DNA of 64,000 bases, taken from Mycolicibacterium goodii (GTDB lineage: Bacteria; Actinomycetota; Actinomycetes; Mycobacteriales; Mycobacteriaceae). A program made the translations under genes and the position numbers. Positions 17,140-24,794 of this stretch are shown here, piece by piece (the first letter of the stretch is position 1; each line of letters opens with the position of its first letter). A model generated the notes under the pieces. The model was not told the DNA's origin. It made no database searches and was given only the letters and a program-made list of their open reading frames with translations. The stretch is from positions 620,001-684,000 of the forward strand of contig NZ_CP012150.1 in NCBI RefSeq assembly GCF_001187505.1, read 5' to 3'.

Positions 17140-17386
17140 TGACACGGGCCACCAGGAACGCCCCGTCCCCGCGGACCTCGATGAGCGCGCCGCGCGGTGC
17201 GATCTGCCGTGCCACCTCGGCCGCGGACCCGTCGCCGCGCGCGGCCAATCGGGCGGCTTCACGGGCGGCGTCGACACACCGGACCTGCATCGAGATCGCG
17301 CTGAGCCCACCGGCACACAACGCCAACACGGCCACCAGCGCCGCGATCGCGAACGCCGCCTCGACCGTGACCGCGCCCCGGTCATC
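17069..17386 (-). CDS. TadE-like minor pilin (Rv3655c type), start not resolved
   Basis: About 105 residues. The head DDRGAVTVEAAFAIAALVAV is the TadE/prepilin-like N-terminal membrane segment with its conserved Glu. It is followed by SMQVRCVDAAREAARLAARG, the hallmark of mycobacterial TadE homologues. No ATG, GTG or TTG exists in this frame between the upstream pilin stop and the TM segment. The only start-like codon, ATG at 17385, is in the frame of the next downstream gene. One extra base in the G4 run at 17376-17379, or a -1 slip there, would give a perfect start (MTGGAVTVEAAF). Confidence 0.72.
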   Translation of the reverse strand, partial: DDRGAVTVEAAFAIAALVAVLALCAGGLSAISMQVRCVDAAREAARLAARGDGSAAEVARQIAPRGALIEVRGDGAFLVARVSVDAGLPGLTIAAEAASAREPGV

Positions 17387-17391
17387 GCGGG

Positions 17392-17592
17392 CTAGACGCT
17401 GGTGTTGAGCGCACGACTGATGATGTTGCTCAACGCACTCACCACCGAATCGCCGGTCACCACCGTGTACAGGATCGCGCCGAACGCCGCCGCGGCGATG
17501 GTGCCGAGAGCGTATTCGACGGTACTCATGCCCGAGTCGTCCACCACGAGCAGCGCCATGCGCGCCTGCAGACGCCGAAATACCCTGCGCAT
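17392..17592 (-). CDS. Flp-type pilin / DUF4244 protein (Rv3656c type)
   Basis: 66 residues with a clear GGAAAGG ribosome site before the ATG. A basic leader (MRRVFRRLQARMALLVVDD) precedes SGMSTVEYALGTIAAAAFG, a type IV/Flp pilin-like N terminus with Gly, the +5 Glu and one hydrophobic helix. It is the likely structural pilin of the Tad system. No prepilin peptidase gene is present in this cluster. It lies 25 bp after tadC, same strand. Confidence 0.85.
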   Translation of the reverse strand: MRRVFRRLQARMALLVVDDSGMSTVEYALGTIAAAAFGAILYTVVTGDSVVSALSNIISRALNTSV

Positions 17593-17616
17593 CTTGTGTT
17601 TTCCTTTCCGTTGACC

Positions 17617-18186
17617 TCACAACAAACCCGACCCCAGCACGTCCCCGGCAAGCCCGACGACCACCGGCACCACCCCGAGGCACACGAACGCGGGCAGGTA
17701 GCACAGGCCCAACGGACCCGCCACCAGCACGCCTGCCCGTTCGGCGGCCGCCGCGGCCGCCGCGGCCATGTCGTGACGTGACTGCGCCGCCAACTCGGCA
17801 ACCCCGTGCGCCAGCGCCGTTCCCGAGGCCGCTGAACGCCGCGCCATCCGCAACAACGCATCGACGTTCTTGTCCGGCGTCTCGACGTCGGCCGACCATG
17901 CGGTCACCGGGTCCGCCCCCATGGCCAGCAGATCCGAGGCCCGGAACAGAACCTGCGCCAGGGGTTGCGGAGCGGTGTGCGCGGCCGCCGACGCTGCCGA
18001 CGAGACCGCCATGCCCGCCGTGAGACAGGCCGCGAACAAGTCGAAAGTCGAGGCGGCAGCGAGTGGATCGGCGCTGCCGGCCGGCCGGCGGCCGGACCGT
18101 GGTGCCGTCTCCCGCAGCGCATGAACCCTCGCGCGGGCCGGGACGATCAGCAGTGCACCCGCCAGAAACAGTGCGGCCCAGGTCAT
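17617..18186 (-). CDS. tadC: TadC-like type II secretion F-family membrane protein
   Basis: 189 residues. The ATG at 18186 overlaps the tadB stop (ATGA) and is followed by a TM segment (MTWAALFLAGALLIVPA). The middle has the GspF-like helical domain (FDLFAACLTAGMAV, LLAMGADPVTAWSA) and the end carries two hydrophobic helices (LGLCYLPAFVCLGVVPVVVG). It would form the inner-membrane platform of the Tad pilus with TadB. Orthologue of Rv3657c by order. Confidence 0.83.
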   Translation of the reverse strand: MTWAALFLAGALLIVPARARVHALRETAPRSGRRPAGSADPLAAASTFDLFAACLTAGMAVSSAASAAAHTAPQPLAQVLFRASDLLAMGADPVTAWSADVETPDKNVDALLRMARRSAASGTALAHGVAELAAQSRHDMAAAAAAAAERAGVLVAGPLGLCYLPAFVCLGVVPVVVGLAGDVLGSGLL

Positions 18187-18956
18187 TGCGTGACCTCCGC
18201 GGTGATCCGGTCCGACCACAGCAGCCCCGCGCACGCCAGGATGACACCGATCACCAGCAGCCATCCGCCCGCACCCGGTTTCAGCAGGAAGGCCACCGGC
18301 GCCGCACCGATCGCCTGCCCCAGCGCGATACCCGCCACCGGCAACCCCGCCAACACCAGCGCGGTGGTCCGCGGGCCCGCCATGGCCGCGCGTACGCGCG
18401 CCGAGAGCCGTTCCCGCTCGACGATGTCCTCATGCGCGGCGCGCATCAGCGTGCCGATCGCCAGACCGTGGGTCTGCGCCAGCCGCCAGCACACCGCGAG
18501 CCGCTCCCAGTGTCCGGGCAGCTGCGAACCGCGCGCGACGTCGTGCAGTCCCGCGGCCACGTCGGCACCCAGACGGGCCCGCGCGGCGACGGCACGCATG
18601 CCCTCGGCGACCGTACCTTCCGACTCGCCCGCCGCGGCACCGAACGCGTCGACCGGATGCGCCCCGATGCGCAGCTCGCCCACCAGAACGTCCAAGGCCC
18701 CTTGCAGCGCCGCGGATTCGCGACGCCGCTTCATCGCGGTGTCCCGGTCACGGCGGCGCACCGCGACGGTGACCGCGATGACACCGGCCGCGAGCGCGAC
18801 CGGTAGCGGAACAAGCCAGGCACCCACACCGGCGCACCCCACGAGAAGCGGCCACATCCGGCGACGGCGCCGGACCCGTTGCAAGGTGGGCAGGCGCCGT
18901 TGGCGCGACGGCCAGATCACCAACGCCGCGGCCAGGGCGAGCGCGGCGGTGCTCAC
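18183..18956 (-). CDS. tadB: TadB-like type II secretion F-family membrane protein
   Basis: 257 residues from the GTG at 18956, which overlaps the tadA stop. Two N-terminal TM segments flank an Arg-rich loop. The GspF-type domain (LVGELRIGAHPVDAFGAAAG, then VCWRLAQTHGLAIGTLM) follows, and two TM helices end the protein. It is the partner of TadC in the membrane platform. Orthologue of Rv3658c. It is shorter than proteobacterial TadB, as in other actinobacteria. Confidence 0.85.
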   Translation of the reverse strand: MSTAALALAAALVIWPSRQRRLPTLQRVRRRRRMWPLLVGCAGVGAWLVPLPVALAAGVIAVTVAVRRRDRDTAMKRRRESAALQGALDVLVGELRIGAHPVDAFGAAAGESEGTVAEGMRAVAARARLGADVAAGLHDVARGSQLPGHWERLAVCWRLAQTHGLAIGTLMRAAHEDIVERERLSARVRAAMAGPRTTALVLAGLPVAGIALGQAIGAAPVAFLLKPGAGGWLLVIGVILACAGLLWSDRITAEVTQ

Positions 18957-20110
18957 GGCACGCCCCGCTGGCTGAGCTTGTCGTCGAGAAGATCGGCACC
19001 ACAACCCAACCCGGTGTCGATGTGCCACGCGGTGAGAACGTCGAGACCGCGATCGGACCGGCCGAGCACGGCGATCTCACTGAGCCTGCGTTGCCCGGTG
19101 CGCGCACGGTCGACGTGCAGCAACACCTGCACCGCCGCGGCGACTTGACTGTTGAGCGCGTAGCGGTCGAGACCGCCGAGCGCGCCGAGAGCTTCGAGCC
19201 GGGCGGGCACCTCGGCCGGGCTGTTGGCGTGGACCGTGCCTGCGCCGCCGTCGTGGCCGGTGTTGAGGGCGGCGAGCAGGTCGACCACCTCGGCGCCTCT
19301 GACCTCGCCGACGATGATGCGGTCCGGCCGCATCCGAAGGGCCTGGCGGACCAGATCGCGCACCGTGATCTCCCCGACGCCTTCGACGTTGGCGTTGCGT
19401 GCCACCAACCGCACCACGTGCGGGTGTGGCGGCGCCAGTTCGGCGGCGTCCTCGACGCACACGAGGCGCTCCTGCTCGGGCACCGCGCCCAGCAGTGCCG
19501 ACAGCAACGTTGTCTTGCCTGCGCCCGTTCCGCCGGAGATCAGCAGGGCCAGTCGCGCGGCGACGATGCGGTTGAGCAGGCCGAGCGCGACCGGCGCGAT
19601 CGCCCCCGAGCGCGCAAGACCGTCGAGGTTCTGGGTGGCCGGCCGCAGGACCCGCAGCGACAGGCAGGTGCCGCCGGCCGCGATCGGCGGCAGCACGGCA
19701 TGCAGACGCACGGTGAACGGGCCGATCCCGCCGAGGTGACCGTCCACCCACGGTTGGGCCTCGTCGAGACGACGCCCGGCCAGCAGCGCGAGCCGCTGGG
19801 CGAGCCGGCGCACCGCGGCCTCGTCGGGAAAGCGGACATCGGTGCGGTGCAGCCCATCCCCGGCGTCGACCCACACCGCGTCGGGCGCGGTGACCAGCAC
19901 ATCGGTGGTGCCGCCGGCCCGCAGCAGCGGCTCGAGAATGCCCGCTCCGGTCAACTCGGTGTCCAGCGCGCGCAGGTTGCTCAGTACCTCGGTGTCCCCG
20001 AGCAGCCCGCCGGATTCGGCGCGTATCGCGGCGGCCACCACGTCGGGGCTCAGTGGTGCGGTCTCGGCGACCAGGCGCTCACGGACCCGGTCGATCAGGG
20101 ACGGGCTCAT
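18953..20110 (-). CDS. tadA: Tad pilus assembly ATPase TadA/CpaF
   Basis: 385 residues, secretion ATPase of the PulE/VirB11 superfamily that powers pilus assembly. The ATG at 20110 overlaps the ssd stop. Motifs: Walker A GGTGAGKTTLLSALLGAVP, Asp box CVEDAAELAPPHPHVVRL, Walker B-type MRPDRIIVGEVRGAEV, and the His box LNTGHDGGAGTVHAN. N-terminal residues 1-110 form the regulatory domain. It is the only ATPase in the cluster. Orthologue of Rv3659c. Confidence 0.93.
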   Translation of the reverse strand: MSPSLIDRVRERLVAETAPLSPDVVAAAIRAESGGLLGDTEVLSNLRALDTELTGAGILEPLLRAGGTTDVLVTAPDAVWVDAGDGLHRTDVRFPDEAAVRRLAQRLALLAGRRLDEAQPWVDGHLGGIGPFTVRLHAVLPPIAAGGTCLSLRVLRPATQNLDGLARSGAIAPVALGLLNRIVAARLALLISGGTGAGKTTLLSALLGAVPEQERLVCVEDAAELAPPHPHVVRLVARNANVEGVGEITVRDLVRQALRMRPDRIIVGEVRGAEVVDLLAALNTGHDGGAGTVHANSPAEVPARLEALGALGGLDRYALNSQVAAAVQVLLHVDRARTGQRRLSEIAVLGRSDRGLDVLTAWHIDTGLGCGADLLDDKLSQRGVP

Positions 20111-21195
20111 GCGGCCTCCCGCACGGGGTGCTGCGCCAGCACCCCGAGCACCCGTCGCGCGGCAGCGGCCAGCGGCGACCGGTGCGCGAGCCGCAATCCG
20201 CCGCGCTCGAGTGCCTCGTCGAGGCCGGGCCGCGGACGCATCGACGCCAGCAGTGGCAGGTCGACGATGGCGGCGACCTCGGCGGCACGCAGCCCGCCCG
20301 GCGCCGGACCGCGCACCACCAGGCCGATGTTCGGATTGCACGCGGCGATCCAGGGTTTGACGGCCGTGGTCGCGGCGCACGACCGCACGTCGGCAGCGGC
20401 GACCACGACCACGAGGTCGGCCGCTTCGAGCGCAGCCTCGGCGGCGTCGGTGCTGCGGCGTGGAACGTCGACGATCACCAACGCTCCGCCGCGACACCCC
20501 GCGTCGATCACGGCGCGCAGTGCCGCCGCGGTGATGTCGACGCCGGTGCGCCCACCTGAGAGCACGCTCACCTCACCGCGGCGCGGCAGCGCGTCGCGCA
20601 ACGCGGCATACCCGAGCCTGCCGCCCTGCAGCGCCAGATCCGTCCAACGCAGTCCAGGCCGGTCCTCGCTGCCCAGCACGAGATCGATTCCGCCGCTCCA
20701 CGGGTCGGCGTCGACGAGCAGCGCACCAGGGGCGGAGGCCGAGAGGGCCAGCGCCGCGGCGAACACCGACGCCCCGGCTCCGCCTTTCGCGCCGACGACA
20801 GCTACCGCGGGTCCGCGGCGCCCGCTCCCGTCGTCGACGACGGACTCGGACAACATCGTCACCAGATCGGTGTCCTGGCGGGGCAGGGTGACGACGTGTT
20901 GTGCGCCGACGGCGATCGCGGCCTGCCAGTCGGCGGGTTCGGGTTCGTGGCAGCCGACCACGAGCACTCGGTCGCGGCGCGGCAGCCCCCGCTCGGCGCA
21001 TCGCCGCGCGGCCGGTGTGTCGAGCAGCACCGCTGACGCGGACAGCCAGCCCTTGCGTCCCGACGGGGCCGGGACCTCGACGAGGTCGACGCCTGCCGCG
21101 GCGGCGACGCGGACCGCCTCACCGCGCAGCAACGGGTCGCCGAGTACCGCAAGCACGGCGGCGGTGTTCTTCGGGGTGCACTTCGAGGCGGCCAT
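20107..21195 (-). CDS. ssd: CpaE/TadZ-like septum-site/pilus-localisation protein (Ssd)
   Basis: 362 residues. The N-terminal part is receiver-like (residues 1-110, VLVVGCHEPEPADW). The C-terminal part is a MinD/ParA-like P-loop ATPase with a degenerate deviant Walker A (VVGAKGGAGASVFAAAL, lacking the final Lys-Ser/Thr) and LLVDADPWSGGIDLVLG. Rv3660c of this type was described as a septum-site-determining protein (Ssd); position as first gene of the Tad operon points equally to TadZ/CpaE, which places the pilus machine. Overlaps tadA by 4 bp. Confidence 0.86.
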   Translation of the reverse strand: MAASKCTPKNTAAVLAVLGDPLLRGEAVRVAAAAGVDLVEVPAPSGRKGWLSASAVLLDTPAARRCAERGLPRRDRVLVVGCHEPEPADWQAAIAVGAQHVVTLPRQDTDLVTMLSESVVDDGSGRRGPAVAVVGAKGGAGASVFAAALALSASAPGALLVDADPWSGGIDLVLGSEDRPGLRWTDLALQGGRLGYAALRDALPRRGEVSVLSGGRTGVDITAAALRAVIDAGCRGGALVIVDVPRRSTDAAEAALEAADLVVVVAAADVRSCAATTAVKPWIAACNPNIGLVVRGPAPGGLRAAEVAAIVDLPLLASMRPRPGLDEALERGGLRLAHRSPLAAAARRVLGVLAQHPVREAA

Positions 21196-21395
21196 GTCTC
21201 AAATGTGCGGGCCCCGTTATATCGTCACCACCGCCGAAGCCCAATCTGTGGATAAATCACAGGTTGGGGATAACTTCGGCCGGAATTTGTTCAGTCGGGG
21301 GCGCTCGGCGATCCGGTGGGTGAAGACCCGCGCGGCAATGGCGGGCAATCTCGGGGCAGTTTGCGGAAACCCGGAATTTACCTGGAAATTCCCTG

Positions 21396-21493
21396 AAAAA
21401 GAAGACGACCCCCGCCAGGGGGGGAGGAGGCGGAGGTCGTCGTGTATCAGCCCCGGGGGGTCGGGCTGATACACCTCGGCATAAGCCGAGTGA
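21396..21493 (-). ncRNA. 6C small RNA (B11-type)
   Basis: On the minus strand, three hairpins follow a good promoter: CTCGGC-TTAT-GCCGAG; a 12-bp stem GTGTATCAGCCC / GGGCTGATACAC with a C-rich loop; and GACGACC...GGTCGTC with a run of seven C and a TTCTTTTTC tail that makes a terminator. Two C-rich loops with six or more C define the actinobacterial 6C RNA. The place between ssd and the HAD phosphatase gene is that of B11 in M. tuberculosis. The predicted length of about 98 nt fits. 6C pairs with mRNAs through the C-rich loops and affects replication and secretion genes. Confidence 0.85.
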
Positions 21494-21498
21494 TGCTC

Positions 21499-21529
21499 AC
21501 TATACACATGTACCTGCCGAAAGTCGCAA
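21499..21529 (-). promoter_or_regulatory. Promoter of the 6C RNA
   Basis: Minus-strand -10 TATAGT (21504-21499) and -35 TTGCGA (21529-21524) with a 19-bp spacer. The predicted start near 21493 lies just before the first 6C hairpin. Confidence 0.6.
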
Positions 21530-21639
21530 GAGATCCGGCTGCGAGTTGCCTGCGCGTGTCCTGAAGCACCGCATCGTGAGAATGTGTCTTGAACTGCCAT
21601 TTTGTACCTTCGGTCGGTTATTGACGCGGGGGTGCCTCT

Positions 21640-22521
21640 ATGCTGGCGGTTGTGACCGCATCCGATCGGGCCGCCCAGGAGTCGATCGCGGCGTCATCCG
21701 GCGCAGCACCCCGCGGCGACGACGGCCGCCCGGTGCGCACGGCCGCGTTCTTCGACCTCGACAAGACCGTGATCGCCAAGTCGAGCACGCTCGCGTTCAG
21801 CAAACCCTTCTTCGACCAAGGACTGCTGAACCGGCGCACCGTCCTCAAGTCGTCCTACGCGCAGTTCCTCTTCCTCATGTCGGGAGCGGATCACGATCAG
21901 ATGAACCGGATGCGTGACTACATCACAAACATGTGCGCCGGCTGGGATGTCGAACAGGTGAAGACCATCGTCGGCGAGACCTTGCACGAGATCGTCGACC
22001 CACTGGTGTTCGCCGAGGCCGCCGAGCTGATCGCGGATCACAAACTGTGCGGCCGGGACGTCGTCGTGGTGTCCGCATCGGGCGAGGAAATCGTCGCCCC
22101 CATCGCGAGGGCGCTCGGCGCGACGCACGCGATGGCCACCCGCATGGTGGTCGAGGACGGCCGCTACACCGGCGAGATCGCGTTCTACTGCTACGGCGAG
22201 GGCAAGGCCCAGGCCATCAAAGCCCTTGCCGCGCGCGAGGGTTATGCACTCGAGCACTGCTACGCGTACTCGGATTCGGTCACCGATCTGCCGATGCTTC
22301 AGACCGTGGGCCACCCCACCGCGGTCAACCCCGACCGCGCGTTGCGCAAGGAGGCGGTCGCCCGCGGGTGGCCGGTGCTGACGTTCAACAAACCGGTCTC
22401 GCTGCGCGACCGGATCCCGGCGCCGTCGGGTGCGGCGGTCGCCACCACGGCGGCCGTCGGCATCAGCGCACTGGCCGCCGGCGCGCTGACGTACTCGCTG
22501 CTGCGACGGTTCGCGCTCTGA
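21640..22521 (+). CDS. HAD-IB family phosphatase with C-terminal membrane anchor (Rv3661 type)
   Basis: 293 residues, SerB-like HAD hydrolase. Motif I AAFFDLDKTVIAKSS has DLD instead of DxD-T of most HADs but keeps the nucleophile Asp. Motif II is VVVSASGEEIVAPIA. Lys is in GEGKAQAIKAL, and motif III/IV is CYAYSDSVTDLPML. The C terminus has one TM helix (AVGISALAAGALTYSLL), so the enzyme is probably membrane-bound. The GTG at 21652 is an alternative start. It stands between the 6C and Ms1 RNA genes. Orthologue of Rv3661; substrate unknown. Confidence 0.88.
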   Translation: MLAVVTASDRAAQESIAASSGAAPRGDDGRPVRTAAFFDLDKTVIAKSSTLAFSKPFFDQGLLNRRTVLKSSYAQFLFLMSGADHDQMNRMRDYITNMCAGWDVEQVKTIVGETLHEIVDPLVFAEAAELIADHKLCGRDVVVVSASGEEIVAPIARALGATHAMATRMVVEDGRYTGEIAFYCYGEGKAQAIKALAAREGYALEHCYAYSDSVTDLPMLQTVGHPTAVNPDRALRKEAVARGWPVLTFNKPVSLRDRIPAPSGAAVATTAAVGISALAAGALTYSLLRRFAL

Positions 22522-22590
22522 GGCAACCGCTTCAGCGAAAGTAGCTGGACACCAGCGCGTAACGATCAGACGACGCGCAGATTTTGGGCC

Positions 22591-22619
22591 TTGCTGTGAC
22601 CCGGGACACGTAGTACAAA
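22591..22619 (+). promoter_or_regulatory. SigA-type promoter of Ms1
   Basis: -35 TTGCTG (22591-22596), 17-bp spacer, -10 TACAAA (22614-22619). The predicted start is near 22626. The short gap to the upstream HAD gene stop (about 70 bp) suggests separate transcription. Confidence 0.6.
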
Positions 22620-22625
22620 GGAGGC

Positions 22626-22929
22626 ACGGAAGCTTGGCGAGGCCAAGGCCTAGCCGGAAGAGAAGGCTAGATCTCCCGACCCAAGCTCCTAGCACGGATA
22701 CCGAGCACCCACGCGGAGCACATGCCGCGGAATAGGCAAAAGTGTTGCGGACCTGCGTAGTTTCGAAAAGCGGACGGCCACGACGGCCCTTTGGGTGGGG
22801 TTGCAGCCGGAGCGCATCGCAAAGACGCCGAGGTCACCCACGCAACCCACATCGCACGCTTGGTCACTCGGGGTCCGTGCTAGCGGGCGGCGAACCGGAC
22901 ATTGTCCGGGACGCCGCCCGATTTCTTTT
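22626..22929 (+). ncRNA. ms1: Ms1 / MTS2823 RNA polymerase core-binding sRNA
   Basis: A 300-nt stretch without a coding signature follows the HAD gene, in the position of MTS2823 in M. tuberculosis (between Rv3661 and Rv3662c). It has a long closing helix (AGCTTGG near the 5' end with CCAAGCT), CTAGCC/GGCTAG, and a strong terminator. From the predicted start to the end of the T-run it is 304 nt, the reported size of Ms1. Ms1 binds RNA polymerase core lacking sigma, is abundant in stationary phase and acts as a store for the enzyme. Identity rests on position, length and architecture. Confidence 0.87.
22884..22929 (+). terminator. Terminator of Ms1
   Basis: CGGGCGGCG (22884-22892) pairs with CGCCGCCCG (22912-22920), with an inner CCGGAC/GTCCGG stem, followed by ATTTCTTTT. 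It also separates Ms1 from the convergent IclR gene that ends at 22941. Confidence 0.8.
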
Positions 22930-22940
22930 GCTGGACCCAG

Positions 22941-23744
22941 TCAAAACGCCGACTGCGCATCGCGGTATCCCATCGCCGACGAGATGCGGGCCGCCGTGCG
23001 GCGCACAACCGGCACCAGACCGCGCATCCGCGCGGCGGGCATGTAGGGCCGGGTCGCCGACACGCTGATCGCCCCGACGATGGCCCTCGACGCGTCCCGC
23101 ACGGGCGCCGCGACGCAGCGGATGCCGGGTTCGTTGTCCTCGAGGTCCATCGCCGAGCCGGCCTTGGCGTAGGTCTGCATGCGAGCGCAGAATTCCGCGC
23201 ACCGCCCGGCCACGTCGCCGCGGCGCTCGGCCGTCGGCACCGTCACGCGGTCCTCGTCGGCGATGTAGAGCTCCTCCCAGCGGTCCGGTGAGTCCAGCAG
23301 CAGCGCCATCCCCACGCCGGTCCGCGTCAGCGGCATCCGGTGTCCGACCCGCGAGCGCATCTCAGCGCCGCGGGAGCCGGGCAGCTTCTCCAGATACAGC
23401 ACCGAGTCGCCGTCGACGACGCCGAGGTGCACGGTGTCGTGGACCTGCTCGGACAGCTCCTCCAGCAACGGGCGCGCGACGACGGGCAGCGGATTGCCGT
23501 GCAGCGCTTTGAATCCCAGCTCGATCAGGGCCGGGCCCAGTGCGTAGCCGCCGTCCACGTGGCGCAGGAACTCCTCGTGGACCAGCAGTTGCACGAGGCG
23601 GTGGGTGGTGCTGCGGCCCAGACCGGTCTGCTCGACGAGCGTGCGCAGGTCCCGCGCGCCGTCGGCGACCGCCCGGATCACTGCCAGTCCGCGGGCCAGC
23701 GTCTGGGTGCCGGGTGGAACATTCACCCACCCAGCATCCCACAT
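22941..23744 (-). CDS. IclR family transcriptional regulator of the galactonate genes
   Basis: About 267 residues from the ATG at 23744; a GTG at 23726 is the alternative. The N-terminal winged HTH covers TQTLARGLAVIRAV to ARDLRTLVEQTGLGRSTTHRLV. The C-terminal IclR effector domain includes LYLEKLPGSRGAEMRSRVGHRMPLT split at glycines, and IRCVAAPVRDASRAIVGAISV. It is divergent to dgoK with only about 50 bp between, so it almost certainly controls that operon and itself. A galactonate-type inducer is inferred from context. Confidence 0.9.
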   Translation of the reverse strand: MWDAGWVNVPPGTQTLARGLAVIRAVADGARDLRTLVEQTGLGRSTTHRLVQLLVHEEFLRHVDGGYALGPALIELGFKALHGNPLPVVARPLLEELSEQVHDTVHLGVVDGDSVLYLEKLPGSRGAEMRSRVGHRMPLTRTGVGMALLLDSPDRWEELYIADEDRVTVPTAERRGDVAGRCAEFCARMQTYAKAGSAMDLEDNEPGIRCVAAPVRDASRAIVGAISVSATRPYMPAARMRGLVPVVRRTAARISSAMGYRDAQSAF

Positions 23745-23756
23745 ATAGGGACCGTG

Positions 23757-23786
23757 TTGGATATTTTGGGACGCGGTTCTCATAGT
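23757..23786 (+). promoter_or_regulatory. Probable dgo operon promoter in the IclR-dgoK gap
   Basis: TTGGAT (23757-23762), 18-bp spacer, CATAGT (23781-23786). The predicted start falls at the dgoK GTG (23793), suggesting a leaderless transcript. Two related elements, GGGACCGTGTT and GGGACGCGGTT, overlap this promoter and could be IclR half-sites. Confidence 0.35.
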
Positions 23787-23792
23787 GACCTT

Positions 23793-24794
23793 GTGACACA
23801 TCACACCCAGGCGCCCGGCGTGGCGCGGCTCATCGCCCTGGACTGGGGCACGACCGCGCTGCGGGCCTGGCTGCTCGACGGCGACGGCCGGGTGCTTGAC
23901 GCACATGCCCGCGACAGCGGACTGCTCACCGTCACCTCAGGGGCCCCGTCCGCCGACCGCGCCCGCGACTACGAAAAGGTGTTCGCCGAGGTGTGCGCCG
24001 ACTGGCTCCGCGCTCACCCGGGCCTCCCCGTGATCGCATGCGGCATGGTGGGCAGCGCGCAGGGCTGGCAGGAGGCCGGCTACCTGACCGTGCCCACCGA
24101 TATGGCCTTCGATGCCGCCGCGTTCACCCGGGTCCCTCACGACCACGGAGTGCTGCACCTGGTTCCCGGTCTGCGCGTCGCGCCCGGTGAACAGACCGCA
24201 GGCGACGTGATGCGCGGCGAGGAAACCCAACTCGTCGGCGTCCTCGACCTGCTGGACGACCCGGCCGCCGACCTGCTCGTCGTGCTGCCCGGAACCCACA
24301 CCAAATGGGTCAGAATCGTTGCCGGACAGGTGGAATCGTTCACCACCGCAATGACCGGTGAGCTCTACGGCCTGCTCATGGAGCACGGCATCCTCGCCCG
24401 CACCGCGCACTGTCCCGTCCGCGACGACGCGGCCTTCACGCGCGGCCTCGACGCCGACACCACACGCGGGATCTCGACGGCCCTGTTCGGTGCGCGAGCC
24501 CTCGTGCTCGACGGCGCACTCGACCCGGGAGCACTGCCCGACTACGTGTCGGGTCTGCTGATCGCCGACGAGATCGACCACCTCCTGCCGGCCGATCCAG
24601 CACCGATCGTGCTGTGCGGCAAGCCCGATCTGTGCCGCCGCTACGCCACCGCGCTCGACCGTCGCGGTGTGCACCCGGCGGCGACGTTCACCGAGGAGGC
24701 CGCGGCGCGCGGCCTGTGGCACATCGCCGTCACCAGCGGCCTCGTCCCCGATATGCCACAGGCCGCCCGACCCCGAACCAAGGAGATTTCATGA
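23793..24794 (+). CDS. dgoK: 2-dehydro-3-deoxygalactonokinase
   Basis: 333 residues, GTG start. DgoK phosphorylates 2-keto-3-deoxygalactonate at C6. Marks: the ASKHA-like ATP-binding start [50 protein letters not shown] with DgoK's HTKW motif, [13 protein letters not shown], and [12 protein letters not shown]. All are intact. The stop overlaps the dgoA ATG (ATGA), with AGGAG just upstream for translational coupling. First gene of the operon dgoK-dgoA-dgoD-transporter. Confidence 0.93.
   Translation: MTHHTQAPGVARLIALDWGTTALRAWLLDGDGRVLDAHARDSGLLTVTSGAPSADRARDYEKVFAEVCADWLRAHPGLPVIACGMVGSAQGWQEAGYLTVPTDMAFDAAAFTRVPHDHGVLHLVPGLRVAPGEQTAGDVMRGEETQLVGVLDLLDDPAADLLVVLPGTHTKWVRIVAGQVESFTTAMTGELYGLLMEHGILARTAHCPVRDDAAFTRGLDADTTRGISTALFGARALVLDGALDPGALPDYVSGLLIADEIDHLLPADPAPIVLCGKPDLCRRYATALDRRGVHPAATFTEEAAARGLWHIAVTSGLVPDMPQAARPRTKEIS

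Noticed and set aside
16732..17385. One 217-codon gene from the ATG at 17385 through the Rv3654c-type protein
   Set aside because: The first half is Arg-rich nonsense and covers TadE in another frame; only the last third looks like a real protein.
19022..21469. An 815-codon plus-strand frame over tadA and ssd
   Set aside because: Runs through two overlapping minus-strand genes with good motifs; its own protein is Arg/Ser/Ala-rich without domains.
22667..22867. A 66-codon minus-strand ORF inside Ms1
   Set aside because: It is opposite the structured sRNA, has no ribosome site and no similarity pattern.
23788..23806. TGTGA-CACA-TCACA over the dgoK start as a Crp site
   Set aside because: The arms match but the spacer is 4 instead of 6 bp, and the place is inside the coding start. 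More likely chance or part of an IclR site.
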